A DNA stretch of 64,000 bases, from contig NZ_JADMKU010000003.1 of NCBI RefSeq assembly GCF_018219815.1, positions 1 through 64,000 of the forward strand, written 5' to 3'. This document shows positions 25,796 through 34,404 of the stretch, piece by piece (the first letter of the stretch is position 1; each line of letters begins with the position of its first letter). The notes beneath the pieces were generated by a model, which did no database searches, was not told where the DNA came from, and saw only the letters and a list, made by a program, of their open reading frames with translations. The stretch comes from Thalassovita aquimarina (GTDB lineage: Bacteria > Pseudomonadota > Alphaproteobacteria > Rhodobacterales > Rhodobacteraceae). Position numbers and translations under genes: made by a program.

Positions 25796-26655
25796 CTACG
25801 AAACTCCGTTCATTCCTGTCGGTCTTTACCGCGCGCCCGATCGCGCTGCTGGGGCTGGTCTACCTCGTGACGATCCTCGTCTTCGCTCTAGGGGCCAATC
25901 TGATCGCCCCCTACGCGCCCGAAGATATCGAGCCGGTCAATCGCCTGAGCCCACCGAGCTGGGGCCACTGGTTCGGCACCGACCATTTCGGCCGCGACAC
26001 GTTCAGCCGGGTTCTACATGGCTCGCGCCTAGCACTGCTGATCGGAGTGGGCGTGGTCAGCTTTGCGCTAGCGACTGGCGTGCCGATCGGCATCATCTCG
26101 GCTCTCTTCCCTCGCATAGGCCGCGTGCTGATGCGGATGGTCGACGTGATGATGGCCTTCCCTTCGCTGCTGCTGGCGCTGGGTCTGATCGTGATCCTCG
26201 GCCAAAGCGTGGCAAACGCCATCCTCGCCATCGGGGTGATCTACCTGACCACCACGGCGCGGATCACCTATGGCGTCACCTTGCGCCTGCGAGAAGAGAC
26301 TTACGTCGAGGCCGCCCGCTCGATGGGCGCCAGCACCTTATGGATGATCCGCAGGCATATCCTGCCAAACATGATCTCGCCGCTGCTCGTACAGGCAAGC
26401 TTCGTTTTCGCTTTCGCTCAGCTCGGCGCGGCCTCGCTGGATTTCCTTGGTCTCGGCGCCCCGCCCGAGATTCCCAGTTGGGGCAACATGCTGGCAGAAT
26501 CCCGCATCTACATTACCCGTGCGCCGTGGCTGCTGTTCTATCCCGGTCTCATGATCGTGCTGACCGCGTTCTCGCTGAACTTAGTGGGCGACGTGCTGCG
26601 CGACCAGTTGGACCCGCGGTTCCGCGAGATGCTCGGCAACAAACAGAGGAGATAA
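25792..26655 (+). CDS. Dipeptide-type ABC transporter permease (DppC-like)
   Basis: This 287-residue inner-membrane protein is the second permease. The DppC landmark HWFGTDHFGRDTFSRVLHGSR is near residues 60-80, and the EAA loop is YVEAARSMGASTLWMIRRHI. It has about six membrane segments. It is coupled to DppB at its start and is followed four bases later by the first ATPase gene. Confidence 0.95.
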   Translation: MTTKLRSFLSVFTARPIALLGLVYLVTILVFALGANLIAPYAPEDIEPVNRLSPPSWGHWFGTDHFGRDTFSRVLHGSRLALLIGVGVVSFALATGVPIGIISALFPRIGRVLMRMVDVMMAFPSLLLALGLIVILGQSVANAILAIGVIYLTTTARITYGVTLRLREETYVEAARSMGASTLWMIRRHILPNMISPLLVQASFVFAFAQLGAASLDFLGLGAPPEIPSWGNMLAESRIYITRAPWLLFYPGLMIVLTAFSLNLVGDVLRDQLDPRFREMLGNKQRR

Positions 26656-26658
26656 TCC

Positions 26659-27630
26659 GTGCTTACGGTCAAAAACCTGGTGGTGGCCGCCGGCCACCCC
26701 TCGACTAAGCTGGACATTGTCTCGGACGTGTCTTTCGAAATCAATCGCGGCGAAGTTCTGGGATTGGTGGGCGAATCCGGCAGCGGCAAGAGCATCACCT
26801 CGCTCGCGGTGATGGGATTGCTGCCGCATCCGCAGCTATGGGTACGCTCAGGAGCAATCGAGCTCGACGGTGCCGACATCACCGAGGAACCACCGCATCT
26901 GCGCGTCGAGCGCGGTCATGGCGGCGTCTCGATGATCTTCCAGGAGCCGATGACCTCACTCAACCCTGTGCTGCGCATCGGCGAGCAAATCGAAGAGGCC
27001 GTGCGCGTGCATGACGGCTCCACTGGTGAGATCGCCCGCAAACGCGCCCGCGAACTGCTGGAGATGGTGCGCATTCCCGACGCGCAACTGCAGCTCAATG
27101 CCTACCCACACGAATTGTCAGGCGGTATGCGCCAGCGGGTGATGATCGCGATTGCACTGGCCTGCCGTCCACAAATCCTGATCGCGGACGAACCGACCAC
27201 CGCTCTCGATGTGACCGTGCAGATGCAGGTGCTCAGCTTGATCCGCGAGCTTTGCGACGCCTTCGACATGGGCGTGCTGTTTATCACCCATGACCTCGGC
27301 GTCGTGTCGGAACTCGCCGACCGGGTGACGGTGATGTATGGCGGAAGAATCGCTGAAACCGGCCCTGTGGGCGAACTGTTCCACAATCCTTTGCACCCCT
27401 ACACGGGCGGATTGATGGGTTGCGTACCCGATCCCGCCGCTGGACATCGCCGGTTCCGGACCATCCCCGGGCAGGCCCCGAAGCCGGGAGAGGTTCCACA
27501 GGGCTGCAAATTCGCCCCTCGTTGTGACCATGCGCAGCCCGTCTGCCGCGCGGGCGCCGTACCGGCTGTCGCCGCGGGAGCGAACCACGCCGCCCATTGC
27601 CATTTCCCGCTGTCCCAGGAGGCGTTATGA
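26659..27630 (+). CDS. Dipeptide-type ABC transporter ATP-binding protein (DppD-like)
   Basis: This 323-residue protein is one of two ATPases of the importer. Walker A is GESGSGKS at residues 38-45, the signature is LSGGMRQRV and Walker B is ILIADEPTT. The C-terminal oligopeptide-transporter domain has the cysteine cluster [16 protein letters not shown]. It starts at a GTG (26659) with AGAGGAGAT in front. It overlaps the next ATPase gene. Confidence 0.95.
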   Translation: MLTVKNLVVAAGHPSTKLDIVSDVSFEINRGEVLGLVGESGSGKSITSLAVMGLLPHPQLWVRSGAIELDGADITEEPPHLRVERGHGGVSMIFQEPMTSLNPVLRIGEQIEEAVRVHDGSTGEIARKRARELLEMVRIPDAQLQLNAYPHELSGGMRQRVMIAIALACRPQILIADEPTTALDVTVQMQVLSLIRELCDAFDMGVLFITHDLGVVSELADRVTVMYGGRIAETGPVGELFHNPLHPYTGGLMGCVPDPAAGHRRFRTIPGQAPKPGEVPQGCKFAPRCDHAQPVCRAGAVPAVAAGANHAAHCHFPLSQEAL

Positions 27631-28592
27631 CCAAGCATGAAACCATCCTAGAGCTGCACAACTTGCGCAAAACCTTCACTGCCCGTCGCGCCGGTAAGAG
27701 TTACGAGATCAAGGCGGTCAATGACGTCTCGTTCGATGTGCGCCGGGGCGAAGTGCTGGGTATCGTCGGCGAGACCGGTTGTGGCAAAACCACGATCGGG
27801 CGCACCATCATCCGGCTGACCGGTGCCGATAGCGGCGAAGCGTTGCTCAACGGGTCCGACATCTTCACCGAGAATCGCCGCCGGATGCGAGATATGCGGC
27901 TCAAGGTAAGAATGGTGTTCCAGGACCCCTACGCCTCGCTCAACCCGCGTCGCTCCATCGGCGACTCTGTGGCCGAGACCGGCGATATCCACGGCGTCTT
28001 CAAAAATCGTCAGGAACGCGCCGATCTGGTGGCGCAAACCCTAACCCAGGTCGGGCTCAACCCGTCCTTCGCGGAACGCTTCCCGCACCAACTGAGCGGC
28101 GGCCAGCGCCAGCGCGTGGGCATTGCCCGTGCCCTGCTACCCACACCCGAGCTGATCATCGCGGACGAACCCGTTTCAGCGCTGGACGTGTCGGTGCAGG
28201 CGCAGGTGCTGAACCTTCTAACTGACCTGAAGGAGGAGATGGGCCTGACCATGCTGTTCATCTCCCACGACCTCGGTGTGGTCGCGCAGATCAGCGACCG
28301 GGTGGCGGTAATGTATATGGGAAACCTGGTGGAGATGGCCGATGGTGACGGCCTGTTCGCAGATCCGCGCCACCCCTACACCCAGCTCCTGATCGCTTCG
28401 GTCCCGCGGCTCGACGCAACCAAGCGCATATCTGGCGGCATCGAAAAGGGGGAGCCGCCTAGCCGGTTCACGCAGCTTCAGGGCTGTCCCTTCCACGATC
28501 GCTGCCCCATTGCAACCGATCTGTGCCGGGTCGAACGACCGCTACTGCGTGAACTCGAAGGTGGCCGCAAGGTGGCCTGCCACAACGCCTGA
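27627..28592 (+). CDS. Dipeptide-type ABC transporter ATP-binding protein (DppF-like)
   Basis: This 321-residue protein is the second ATPase. Walker A is GETGCGKT at residues 48-55, the signature LSGGQRQRV, Walker B LIIADEPVS, and the C-terminal cysteine cluster GCPFHDRCPIATDLC. The start at 27627 overlaps the DppD stop as ATGA and has CCAGGAGG upstream; the in-frame codon at 27597 is less likely. It completes the five-subunit importer. Confidence 0.95.
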   Translation: MTKHETILELHNLRKTFTARRAGKSYEIKAVNDVSFDVRRGEVLGIVGETGCGKTTIGRTIIRLTGADSGEALLNGSDIFTENRRRMRDMRLKVRMVFQDPYASLNPRRSIGDSVAETGDIHGVFKNRQERADLVAQTLTQVGLNPSFAERFPHQLSGGQRQRVGIARALLPTPELIIADEPVSALDVSVQAQVLNLLTDLKEEMGLTMLFISHDLGVVAQISDRVAVMYMGNLVEMADGDGLFADPRHPYTQLLIASVPRLDATKRISGGIEKGEPPSRFTQLQGCPFHDRCPIATDLCRVERPLLRELEGGRKVACHNA

Positions 28593-28602
28593 AACGGAAA
28601 GC

Positions 28603-28620
28603 CCCGGCCGGTGGGCCGGG
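28603..28620. terminator. Hairpin between convergent genes
   Basis: CCCGGCC (28603-28609) pairs with GGCCGGG (28614-28620) in the 55-base gap between the convergent dppF and amidohydrolase genes. No long T-run follows on either strand, although the minus strand reads GGCTTTCC after the stem. It may act as a weak bidirectional terminator. Confidence 0.45.
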
Positions 28621-28647
28621 ACCGTCGCGACGCTTCTCAGCGCAAGA

Positions 28648-29793
28648 TCACTTTTCCGGGGCGTCCTGCCACCACTGGCCACCGATGACAATACCACGGT
28701 GTTCTAGGTAGCTATCGGCGGTGATGGTCTCGCCCACCGCATCGGTATGGGTGATGCTGCCGCTGGTCTCGGTCAGGATCGTGGCGTCACCTGCTGCGCC
28801 AACCTTCAACGTACCGATATCGTCTCGCCGAAGCGCGCGCGCGGGGTTCTGCGTCGTCGCCGCGATCACCTCGGTCAGGCTCATCCCAAGTGCCATGAAT
28901 TTCGACATCACCGCCAGTACGTCATAGGCCGGCCCGTCGACGCAGATCACGTGCACGTCGCTGCTAAGTACGTCGGGCCTGATCCCCTCGGCAAGCATTG
29001 CCCGCCCCGAGCGGAAGCCGAAGCCGCCATACCCGTGACCAATGTCGAATATGATGCCACGCTCGCGCGCCTCAAGGATCTCCTGCCGGATCGAACAATC
29101 GCCATGGATCGGCGCGTTCGGGAACGGCCGGAAGCAATGAGTTAGAATATCGCCGGGGCGCAGGATGCCTAGCACCTCCTCGCGGGTTGGCGGCGGATTG
29201 TCGATATGCGCCATCACCGGCAAGCCCAGTTCGTCAGCAACTTCGATTGCCAACGCCAGCGGCGCCAGCCCTGAATTGCCCCCGGCCTTGGCCCCTACGC
29301 GGGCCTTCATGCCTACGATGATATCCTGGTTCTCGCGAGCCACGCGCAGGCATTCGCGTGCGTCGAGCAGCCGCAGGTCTTCGCATTCGCCGACCATCAC
29401 AGTCTTAGAAAAAGCGAAAATCCCGGGGAAGGAGATGTTCATGTAGGCAAGGATGCGCGGGTCTGCGAGCTCGATCACGTGCTTGCGGAAGCCCGCCAGA
29501 TTACCAGCACCCGCGCTACCAGCATCAACGAAGGTTGTGGTGCCGCTGCGCCGAGCGATCGTCTCCGCATCCACCCCCAGCGAGGTACCTCCCCAATAGA
29601 CATGGGTGTGAAGGTCGATCAGGCCGGGGCTGACAATCTTGCCCGCCACATCACGCACCTCGCGGGCCTGCGACGGATCGATCCCGGCCTCGACCCCAGC
29701 CACCCTGCCATCGGCAAAGGCCACATCGAACTCGCCATCCATATTTTGCGACGGATCGATCACCCGGCCGCCCTTTAGGAGAAGGTCAAACAT
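28648..29793 (-). CDS. Metal-dependent amidohydrolase/deacetylase
   Basis: This 381-residue protein is an amidohydrolase-superfamily enzyme of the dihydroorotase/D-aminoacylase-like branch, close in style to the Atu3266/EF_0837 group of deacetylases. Metal ligands are His62 and His64 (DLHTH), the likely carboxylated Lys163 (GMKARVG), His196 (AHIDNPP), His219 (THCF) and Asp279 (SSDVH). These make a binuclear metal site for hydrolysis of an amide, cyclic amide or ester. It has no signal peptide. It ends convergent with the dipeptide-type importer and its own promoter carries the paired LysR-type boxes. Its job may be to deacylate or open the ring of an imported compound. Confidence 0.88.
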   Translation of the reverse strand: MFDLLLKGGRVIDPSQNMDGEFDVAFADGRVAGVEAGIDPSQAREVRDVAGKIVSPGLIDLHTHVYWGGTSLGVDAETIARRSGTTTFVDAGSAGAGNLAGFRKHVIELADPRILAYMNISFPGIFAFSKTVMVGECEDLRLLDARECLRVARENQDIIVGMKARVGAKAGGNSGLAPLALAIEVADELGLPVMAHIDNPPPTREEVLGILRPGDILTHCFRPFPNAPIHGDCSIRQEILEARERGIIFDIGHGYGGFGFRSGRAMLAEGIRPDVLSSDVHVICVDGPAYDVLAVMSKFMALGMSLTEVIAATTQNPARALRRDDIGTLKVGAAGDATILTETSGSITHTDAVGETITADSYLEHRGIVIGGQWWQDAPEK

Positions 29794-29913
29794 TTCGGTT
29801 CATCCTGTTGTTTTGGGGCCTGCCCGCATTTCCGGTTGGACTCCTGTATACCAAAGCCGCCCTAAGGGCGGAGCTCTTGTGTTCAGCGAAAACCATTCAC
29901 TGCGAAACTGCCA

Positions 29914-29949
29914 ATGCCGTATGCGGATTGATCAATGACAATTTCTCAT
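29914..29949. promoter_or_regulatory. Tandem AT-N11-AT boxes upstream of the amidohydrolase gene
   Basis: Plus strand ATGCCGTATGCGGAT (29914-29928) and, six bases on, ATGACAATTTCTCAT (29935-29949). Read toward the gene these are ATGAGAAATTGTCAT and then ATCCGCATACGGCAT, in the same order and 21-base period as at the other operons. The inner edge is 121 bases from the amidohydrolase start at 29793. Confidence 0.68.
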
Positions 29950-29969
29950 AACTCCGTCAGCCTACATTC

Positions 29970-30120
29970 TTAGTGACAATACTCGCCCAGAATCTTCTGG
30001 AGGATAGGCTCATACGAGCGATCGCAATCGTAGAGCTCCGATTTACCAAGACCTTGCATCTCACCACGCGCATAGACAGCAACCGTCCTATAGCCGCTTT
30101 GGTGCCGTTGCTACCTCACA
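29970..30120 (-). other. Non-coding gap with a possible gene remnant
   Basis: Apart from the box pair, the 29794-30120 stretch holds no clear gene. On the minus strand an open segment from 30110 to the TAA at 29972-29970 reads as protein-like sequence ending KILGEYCH, with an internal ATG at 30059 that would give only 29 residues. An in-frame TAG at 30113-30111 cuts it off upstream. It may be the 3' end of a decayed gene, or chance. The base composition is more AT-rich than the neighbouring operons. Confidence 0.2.
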
Positions 30121-30501
30121 TCACCGACGACGCGCCCACCGCTTGCGCTGGGCTTCAGCTATCCGTTCGCGGCCCTCGAGGGTCTTCGGCCCAGTAGATG
30201 CCCCACCTTGGAACCGGCAACGACGCTTGCCAGCTTCCACCGGCAGCTTGCAACTCGAACCCTTGCGGTTCTTCGCGCCACATCGCGGGCGGTTTGCGAC
30301 TGGCAACGGATTCCCTGTTTCGTCGAGCCCCAAGGCGCGAAGATTCTCACAACCGCCAGACTGGCAGCCAAGGCAGATTCCGGCGTGCTTGCGCCCGGTA
30401 ACATCCTCAATCGGACAGCTCCGAAAATCTGCGTCTGCATTGCGGCAGAGCTCTTCCAGGAGCGCCTCGCTCTGCTCACCTTGCTTTCGCGATTTGCTCA
30501 C
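30121..30501 (-). CDS. HGGxSTG domain-type small protein
   Basis: This 126-residue basic protein ends with GKRRCRFQGGASTGPKTLEGR and a basic tail, the pattern named HGGxSTG after its conserved residues (here QGGASTGPKT). A cysteine-rich segment precedes it (ICLGCQSGGCENL and RCGAKNRKGSSCKL), suggesting a small zinc-binding fold. Such proteins are found on phages, plasmids and genomic islands; their function is unknown to me. I chose the GTG at 30501, which has GGAG eight bases upstream, over the ATG at 30525. The location beside an insertion element and a gene remnant fits a mobile origin. Confidence 0.6.
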   Translation of the reverse strand: MSKSRKQGEQSEALLEELCRNADADFRSCPIEDVTGRKHAGICLGCQSGGCENLRALGLDETGNPLPVANRPRCGAKNRKGSSCKLPVEAGKRRCRFQGGASTGPKTLEGRERIAEAQRKRWARRR

Positions 30502-30695
30502 CTTTTTTTCTCCAAATCTTATCATTTTTCATCGGCCTACTAAGACCCCATGGGCTTTCAGGTACCCCCCTGCGAGAATCTCGTACTAGGCTGGCCGTTT
30601 TGCCCCGCCGGCTTGTTCATCGAATGTGAAGGGATTTTTCTGGTCGCCAGCCGTTTCTGAGAGAGCGCGGGCCATGCCGTTTTCCGTATAGCTAG

Positions 30696-31533
30696 GCTCT
30701 GGACCCATTAATCGGCTTGTGGACCGCTTGGTTGCGTGATTCACGTGCCGTAAAATGGTGGCATCATGAGCAATCTTTTCTAGCTGACCGACGAGCAGAT
30801 GGCGTGGCTTAGGCCCTATTTTCCGAAAAGCCATGGCAAGCCGCGTGTCGATGACCGGCGCGAGCTGAGTGGCATTATCTTTATCAATCGCAATGGCTTG
30901 CGCTGGTGCGATGCACCGATGGAATATGGCCCAGCGAAGACGCTCTACAATCGCTGTAAGCGCTGGAGCGAGATGGGCGTGTTCGCCCGGATCTTCGAGG
31001 GGCTGGCCTCCGAGGCGGCAAACCAGAAGACCATCATGATCGACGCGACCTATCTCAAAGCCCACCGCACAGCCTCCAGCCTGCGGGGTAAAAAGGGGGG
31101 GCGTGGGCGGCTGATCGGGCGGACCAAGGGCGGCATGAACACCAAACTGCATGCCGTTACCGACACCAACGGCCGTCCATTGCGGTTCTTCATGACCGCC
31201 GGCCAGGTCAGCGATTACACCGGCGCAGCGGCGCTGCTGGGCGGCTTGCCGAAGGCCGAGTGGCTGCTGGGAGATCGTGGCTATGACGCGGACTGGTTCC
31301 GCGACGCCCTTGAAGACAAAGGGATAAAGCCCTGCATCCCGGGCCGCAAAGCGCGCAAGACGCCCGTCAAATATGACAAGCGCCGCTACAATCGCCGCAA
31401 TCGTATCGAGATCATGTTCGGCAGGCTGAAGGACTGGCGCCGTGTCGCGACGCGCTATGACAGATACCCGGAGGTCTTCCTCTCGGCCGTCGCTCTCGCC
31501 GCAACCGTCATGTTCTGGTTATGAGCCCAGAGC
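30696..31533 (+). mobile_element. IS5-family insertion sequence flanked by CTAG
   Basis: The 838-bp element has imperfect terminal inverted repeats: GCTCTGGACCCAT (30696-30708) against GCTCTGGGCTCAT read inward from 31533, 11 of 13 matching. Both sides are flanked by CTAG (30692-30695 and 31534-31537), consistent with a four-base target duplication, as known for IS5-type elements. The single transposase frame fills most of it. I could not reconstruct an interrupted gene across the two flanks. Confidence 0.85.
30766..31524 (+). pseudogene. IS5-family transposase with an amber stop at codon 6
   Basis: The frame starts at ATG 30766 and reads MSNLF, then TAG at 30781-30783, then LTDEQMAWLRPYFPKSHGKP. 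Related IS5-family transposases as I recall them have tryptophan at this codon (TGG), so a single G-to-A change explains the stop. After it the frame is open to 31524, with the DDE-domain landmarks MIDATYLKAH, LLGDRGYDADWFRDAL and RIEIMFGRLKDWRRVATRYDR intact. Re-initiation at ATG 30799 would give a 241-residue product missing 11 residues, so activity is not excluded. A frame on the opposite strand is a shadow. Confidence 0.85.
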
Positions 31534-31537
31534 CTAG

Positions 31538-31960
31538 GAAAATTGGCCAACCGCGTACGGGCTGACATTTTCCGGGACGACTAGATATCGGTTTTCAAAG
31601 CCTCTCCTGGGCACCAAAACTTCTCGAAATCGTTATTGCTGCGGATTGGGCGATTTTCAGCCCTCTGAAGCGCGGGTGTCGGGGCAGATTGCTCCGGCCT
31701 TTTCGCCGCGCATCCACCCGACGATTCTGCCCTGCGCCTCGATCGTTTGCGAAACCTTACCGGTTTTAACCTACTGCGCTCAAAGGCATCGACACCGCCC
31801 TGGATTCAGCCCCGGTTGGACTTGCCCCGCTTTGGCGAACAGCCTTTCACGCAGGTCCCGGACCTTTCGCCCGACGGCATCACACCTCGATCTACACGCC
31901 TGGTTGGATCAGTGACCGGAATCCGCTACATGCATTACACCGGCCAAGCAGGAGTAACTG
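31538..31960. other. Intergenic region without a recognisable gene
   Basis: These 423 bases between the IS element and the XRE regulator contain only short overlapping frames in two phases (for instance 31646-31915 and 31747-31971) with no family features and no good ribosome sites. The region may be decayed coding sequence left next to the IS. The last 40 bases should hold the promoter of the XRE gene; no operator is obvious. Confidence 0.5.
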
Positions 31961-32548
31961 ATGGCGAATGACACCGAGAACCTGTCACCGATCCGCGATC
32001 TGGGGGCCCGGTTGCGGGCCGAGAGGCAAAAACAGGGCCTGACGCTGAAAGACGTATCCGAATTGGCGGGATGTTCGTTGTCGATGCTATCCAAGATCGA
32101 AAACGATCAGGCGTCGCCTTCACTGAAGACCCTGCATCAGATCACCAGCGCGCTGAACACCTCGATCGTCAGACTGTTTTCAGAAGACGGCGGCGATGGG
32201 GTCAGCCTGTATCGCAGCGGCCAGCGCCCTTCGGTCATGGTGCGGCGGCGCAGCGATCAGCCTGCGATTTTCATCGAACGGCTGTCGCCGACATATCCGG
32301 ATACCCGGCTGGATGCGAATATCCACACGCTGGAACCCGGCGCCGAAAGCGGCGGCGATATCCGCCACGAAGGCGAAGAAATCGGCTATGTTCTGGAAGG
32401 CGCGGCCGAGCTTTGCGTGAACGGCGAAATCATTCCCCTGACCGAGGGGGATTCTTTCTATTTTTCGTCCGAACTCCCGCACAGTTACCGCAATACCCAT
32501 GAAGGGACGACGCGAATCCTGTGGGTGAACACCCCGCCGACATTCTGA
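31961..32548 (+). CDS. XRE-family regulator with C-terminal cupin domain
   Basis: This 195-residue protein has an N-terminal helix-turn-helix of the XRE type (about residues 14-68, LGARLRAERQKQGLTLKDVSELAGCSLSMLSKIENDQASPSL) and a C-terminal cupin-2 domain (about 110-190, with LEPGAESGGDIRHEGEEIGYVLEGAAEL and ELPHSYRN). This PuuR-like family senses small molecules, often linked to polyamine or amino acid metabolism. The start at 31961 has GCAGGAGTAACT in front. It is alone, convergent with the Tad locus, with a terminator behind it. Its target is not evident. Confidence 0.9.
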   Translation: MANDTENLSPIRDLGARLRAERQKQGLTLKDVSELAGCSLSMLSKIENDQASPSLKTLHQITSALNTSIVRLFSEDGGDGVSLYRSGQRPSVMVRRRSDQPAIFIERLSPTYPDTRLDANIHTLEPGAESGGDIRHEGEEIGYVLEGAAELCVNGEIIPLTEGDSFYFSSELPHSYRNTHEGTTRILWVNTPPTF

Positions 32549-32608
32549 TCCGAACCGCCCCGATACCGTGAAGACACCACGCGCCACGTGCGCCTGCTGA
32601 AACACAGC

Positions 32609-32626
32609 AACCGCGCCCGCGGTTTT
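32609..32626 (+). terminator. Terminator between XRE and tadG
   Basis: AACCGC (32609-32614), loop GCCC, GCGGTT (32619-32624), then TTTCT. It lies 61 bases past the XRE gene stop and directly beside the tadG stop at 32627, so it may serve both convergent genes. Confidence 0.6.
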
Positions 32627-34294
32627 CTATCGTACCAGGACAGCCTCTTCACGCATGACACCTTCGAGGCTGCCATTCCCGCCCCAGCCGGTGATGTCGA
32701 TGATTTCCACGTCGATCGTCGAATCGATCGACCCGTTCTGCTTCATCGGACGGGCAAGGAAAATGCTGGCATAGCTGTTGACGTTGTAGGTATTCACGCC
32801 GCCGCCTTCGGCGGCCCCTTCGCCACAGTCGATAATCGCTGCATAGGTGATCCTGCGGTCGATGTTATTGACCGGATCCGAGGCAACCGGCGCCATTTCG
32901 GACGCAGTCGACCCCGCCATACATTGGGCCCGGCCCAATTCCCCGGCTTGAGAAGGCAGATCGATCAGCATGCCAGTGGTGCTTCTCGGATCGCTGCCCG
33001 CAGCCTGTTCGTAAAGATAGGTGTCATAGCGGGACGGCCCCGGCACGCCCTGGCTTCCGGCGGGCAATGTCGGGAAGGCGCTCGGGATGCTGGCCATGAC
33101 CGACGCAACCTCGGTCGCGGACAGTTCACCGCCATTGGTGTCGAGATAGATTTCCTCGAGATAACGTTGCAGCCCCCAATCGCCGCTGCCGATAAACGCC
33201 CCCGGCACACCTTCGTTCGGCGCCGCCATGGTGGAATTGTCTTCGAAACTGTAAACGCCATCGTCGACGCCATTCAAACCGGTCGGTGGGTTGAAATGAT
33301 CATCGCCTTCGGTGATATCGCAGTAGTCGTAAGTGCCGCTACCGCCGTTCAAGTCGGGCGCATAGCCCTTGCGCACATTCATGGCCGGCGGCATCGGGAA
33401 ACCGTTGGGGGAACTGGGGTTATAGTGGCCATACGGCCCCTCATAGATGTCGAAGCGCGCGTTGATCCCCTGGCGAATTGATGTCGCCGCGCCGGGTTTG
33501 GTGGTCACCGTATCCGCGTCATAGCAGGTCCTGCTGTCCCCCCCTGCAAAGATATCGCGAATCGCGTCGGCGCTGGACGATCCGTTCACCTGCAGGAAAC
33601 CGAAGTTGCCCGGTGCGGCGGTCTGATTGCCCGCCGGATGCAGCTTGAGCAGCCGGCCATGCAGATCGCCGCGCCTGAAGTTTTCCTGCAACTGATCGCC
33701 GACATAGGTGCCGCTCGAATCATATTCGAACGGATTGCAGATATAGAGCGGCGGGATACGGCAGATGGACGCGATATAGGTCGCAACCGCCGTCGCCCCG
33801 ATCGGGACCGAAAGCTGCGTCGGGTTGAGCATGTCCACGAAGAAGACCGTATCGAGGTTGCGCGACTGCGCCTGGACATAGACGTATTCCGCCTCGGACC
33901 CAGCGGTGGTCGCGTGACCGGATATCCAGGCCGCGTCGATCGGCGTGGTATCGTTTTCCGGGATGTCATCCAGGAAAACGACCGAGAATGCGTTCCCGGC
34001 AGCATTCTCGTAGGTCAGCCCGATATGAACGTCGCTGCCCGAATGCGCCAGCATGCTGACCGAATTGGTGACCTGCGCCATCGCGTTCTGGGCCCGCGTG
34101 ATCGCGTCGGACCCGCCATCCAGTTCCCGCGCCCCGGCCAGGGCCACGGAATCGGCGGCAGCCTGCAGATCCGCCTGGGCGTTGTTGCCCCGGCCGATAT
34201 CGATCAGCAGCAATCCGAACACCAGGAATACCGGCAAGACCAAGAGAGAAAGGATAAGAACGAAACCGTCTTCGGCCGCGTGAAAGCATTTCAT
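32627..34294 (-). CDS. tadG: TadG-like pilus assembly protein
   Basis: This 555-residue protein has an N-terminal hydrophobic segment (residues 10-32) preceded by DG and followed by RGNNAQADLQAAADSVALAGARELDGG, the hallmark of TadG-type pseudopilin-like proteins. The large remainder is periplasmic. TadG is part of the Tad secretion machine that builds Flp pili. The start at 34294 (MKCFHAAEDGF) has GGAGGTT upstream; the ATG at 34324 is less likely. It is the last gene of the minus-strand Tad locus, 110 bases after tadV. Confidence 0.85.
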   Translation of the reverse strand: MKCFHAAEDGFVLILSLLVLPVFLVFGLLLIDIGRGNNAQADLQAAADSVALAGARELDGGSDAITRAQNAMAQVTNSVSMLAHSGSDVHIGLTYENAAGNAFSVVFLDDIPENDTTPIDAAWISGHATTAGSEAEYVYVQAQSRNLDTVFFVDMLNPTQLSVPIGATAVATYIASICRIPPLYICNPFEYDSSGTYVGDQLQENFRRGDLHGRLLKLHPAGNQTAAPGNFGFLQVNGSSSADAIRDIFAGGDSRTCYDADTVTTKPGAATSIRQGINARFDIYEGPYGHYNPSSPNGFPMPPAMNVRKGYAPDLNGGSGTYDYCDITEGDDHFNPPTGLNGVDDGVYSFEDNSTMAAPNEGVPGAFIGSGDWGLQRYLEEIYLDTNGGELSATEVASVMASIPSAFPTLPAGSQGVPGPSRYDTYLYEQAAGSDPRSTTGMLIDLPSQAGELGRAQCMAGSTASEMAPVASDPVNNIDRRITYAAIIDCGEGAAEGGGVNTYNVNSYASIFLARPMKQNGSIDSTIDVEIIDITGWGGNGSLEGVMREEAVLVR

Positions 34295-34404
34295 AGGAAC
34301 CTCCATCCGCCGTTCGGCAAGCATGAGCGGTTCAAGACTGCGGTCGCGTCAGGGCGCACTGCAAATCTTCAACGCTGGAATTGTCGCACCGACGCCTTTT
34401 TTTT

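Noticed and set aside
30586-31152. Minus-strand frame of 188 codons over the IS element
   Set aside because: Antisense to the transposase; only the last 30 or so codons lie outside the IS and they match nothing I know.
31646-31971. Two overlapping short frames between the IS and the XRE gene
   Set aside because: Different phases, no ribosome sites, no recognisable domains; treated as decayed or non-coding sequence.
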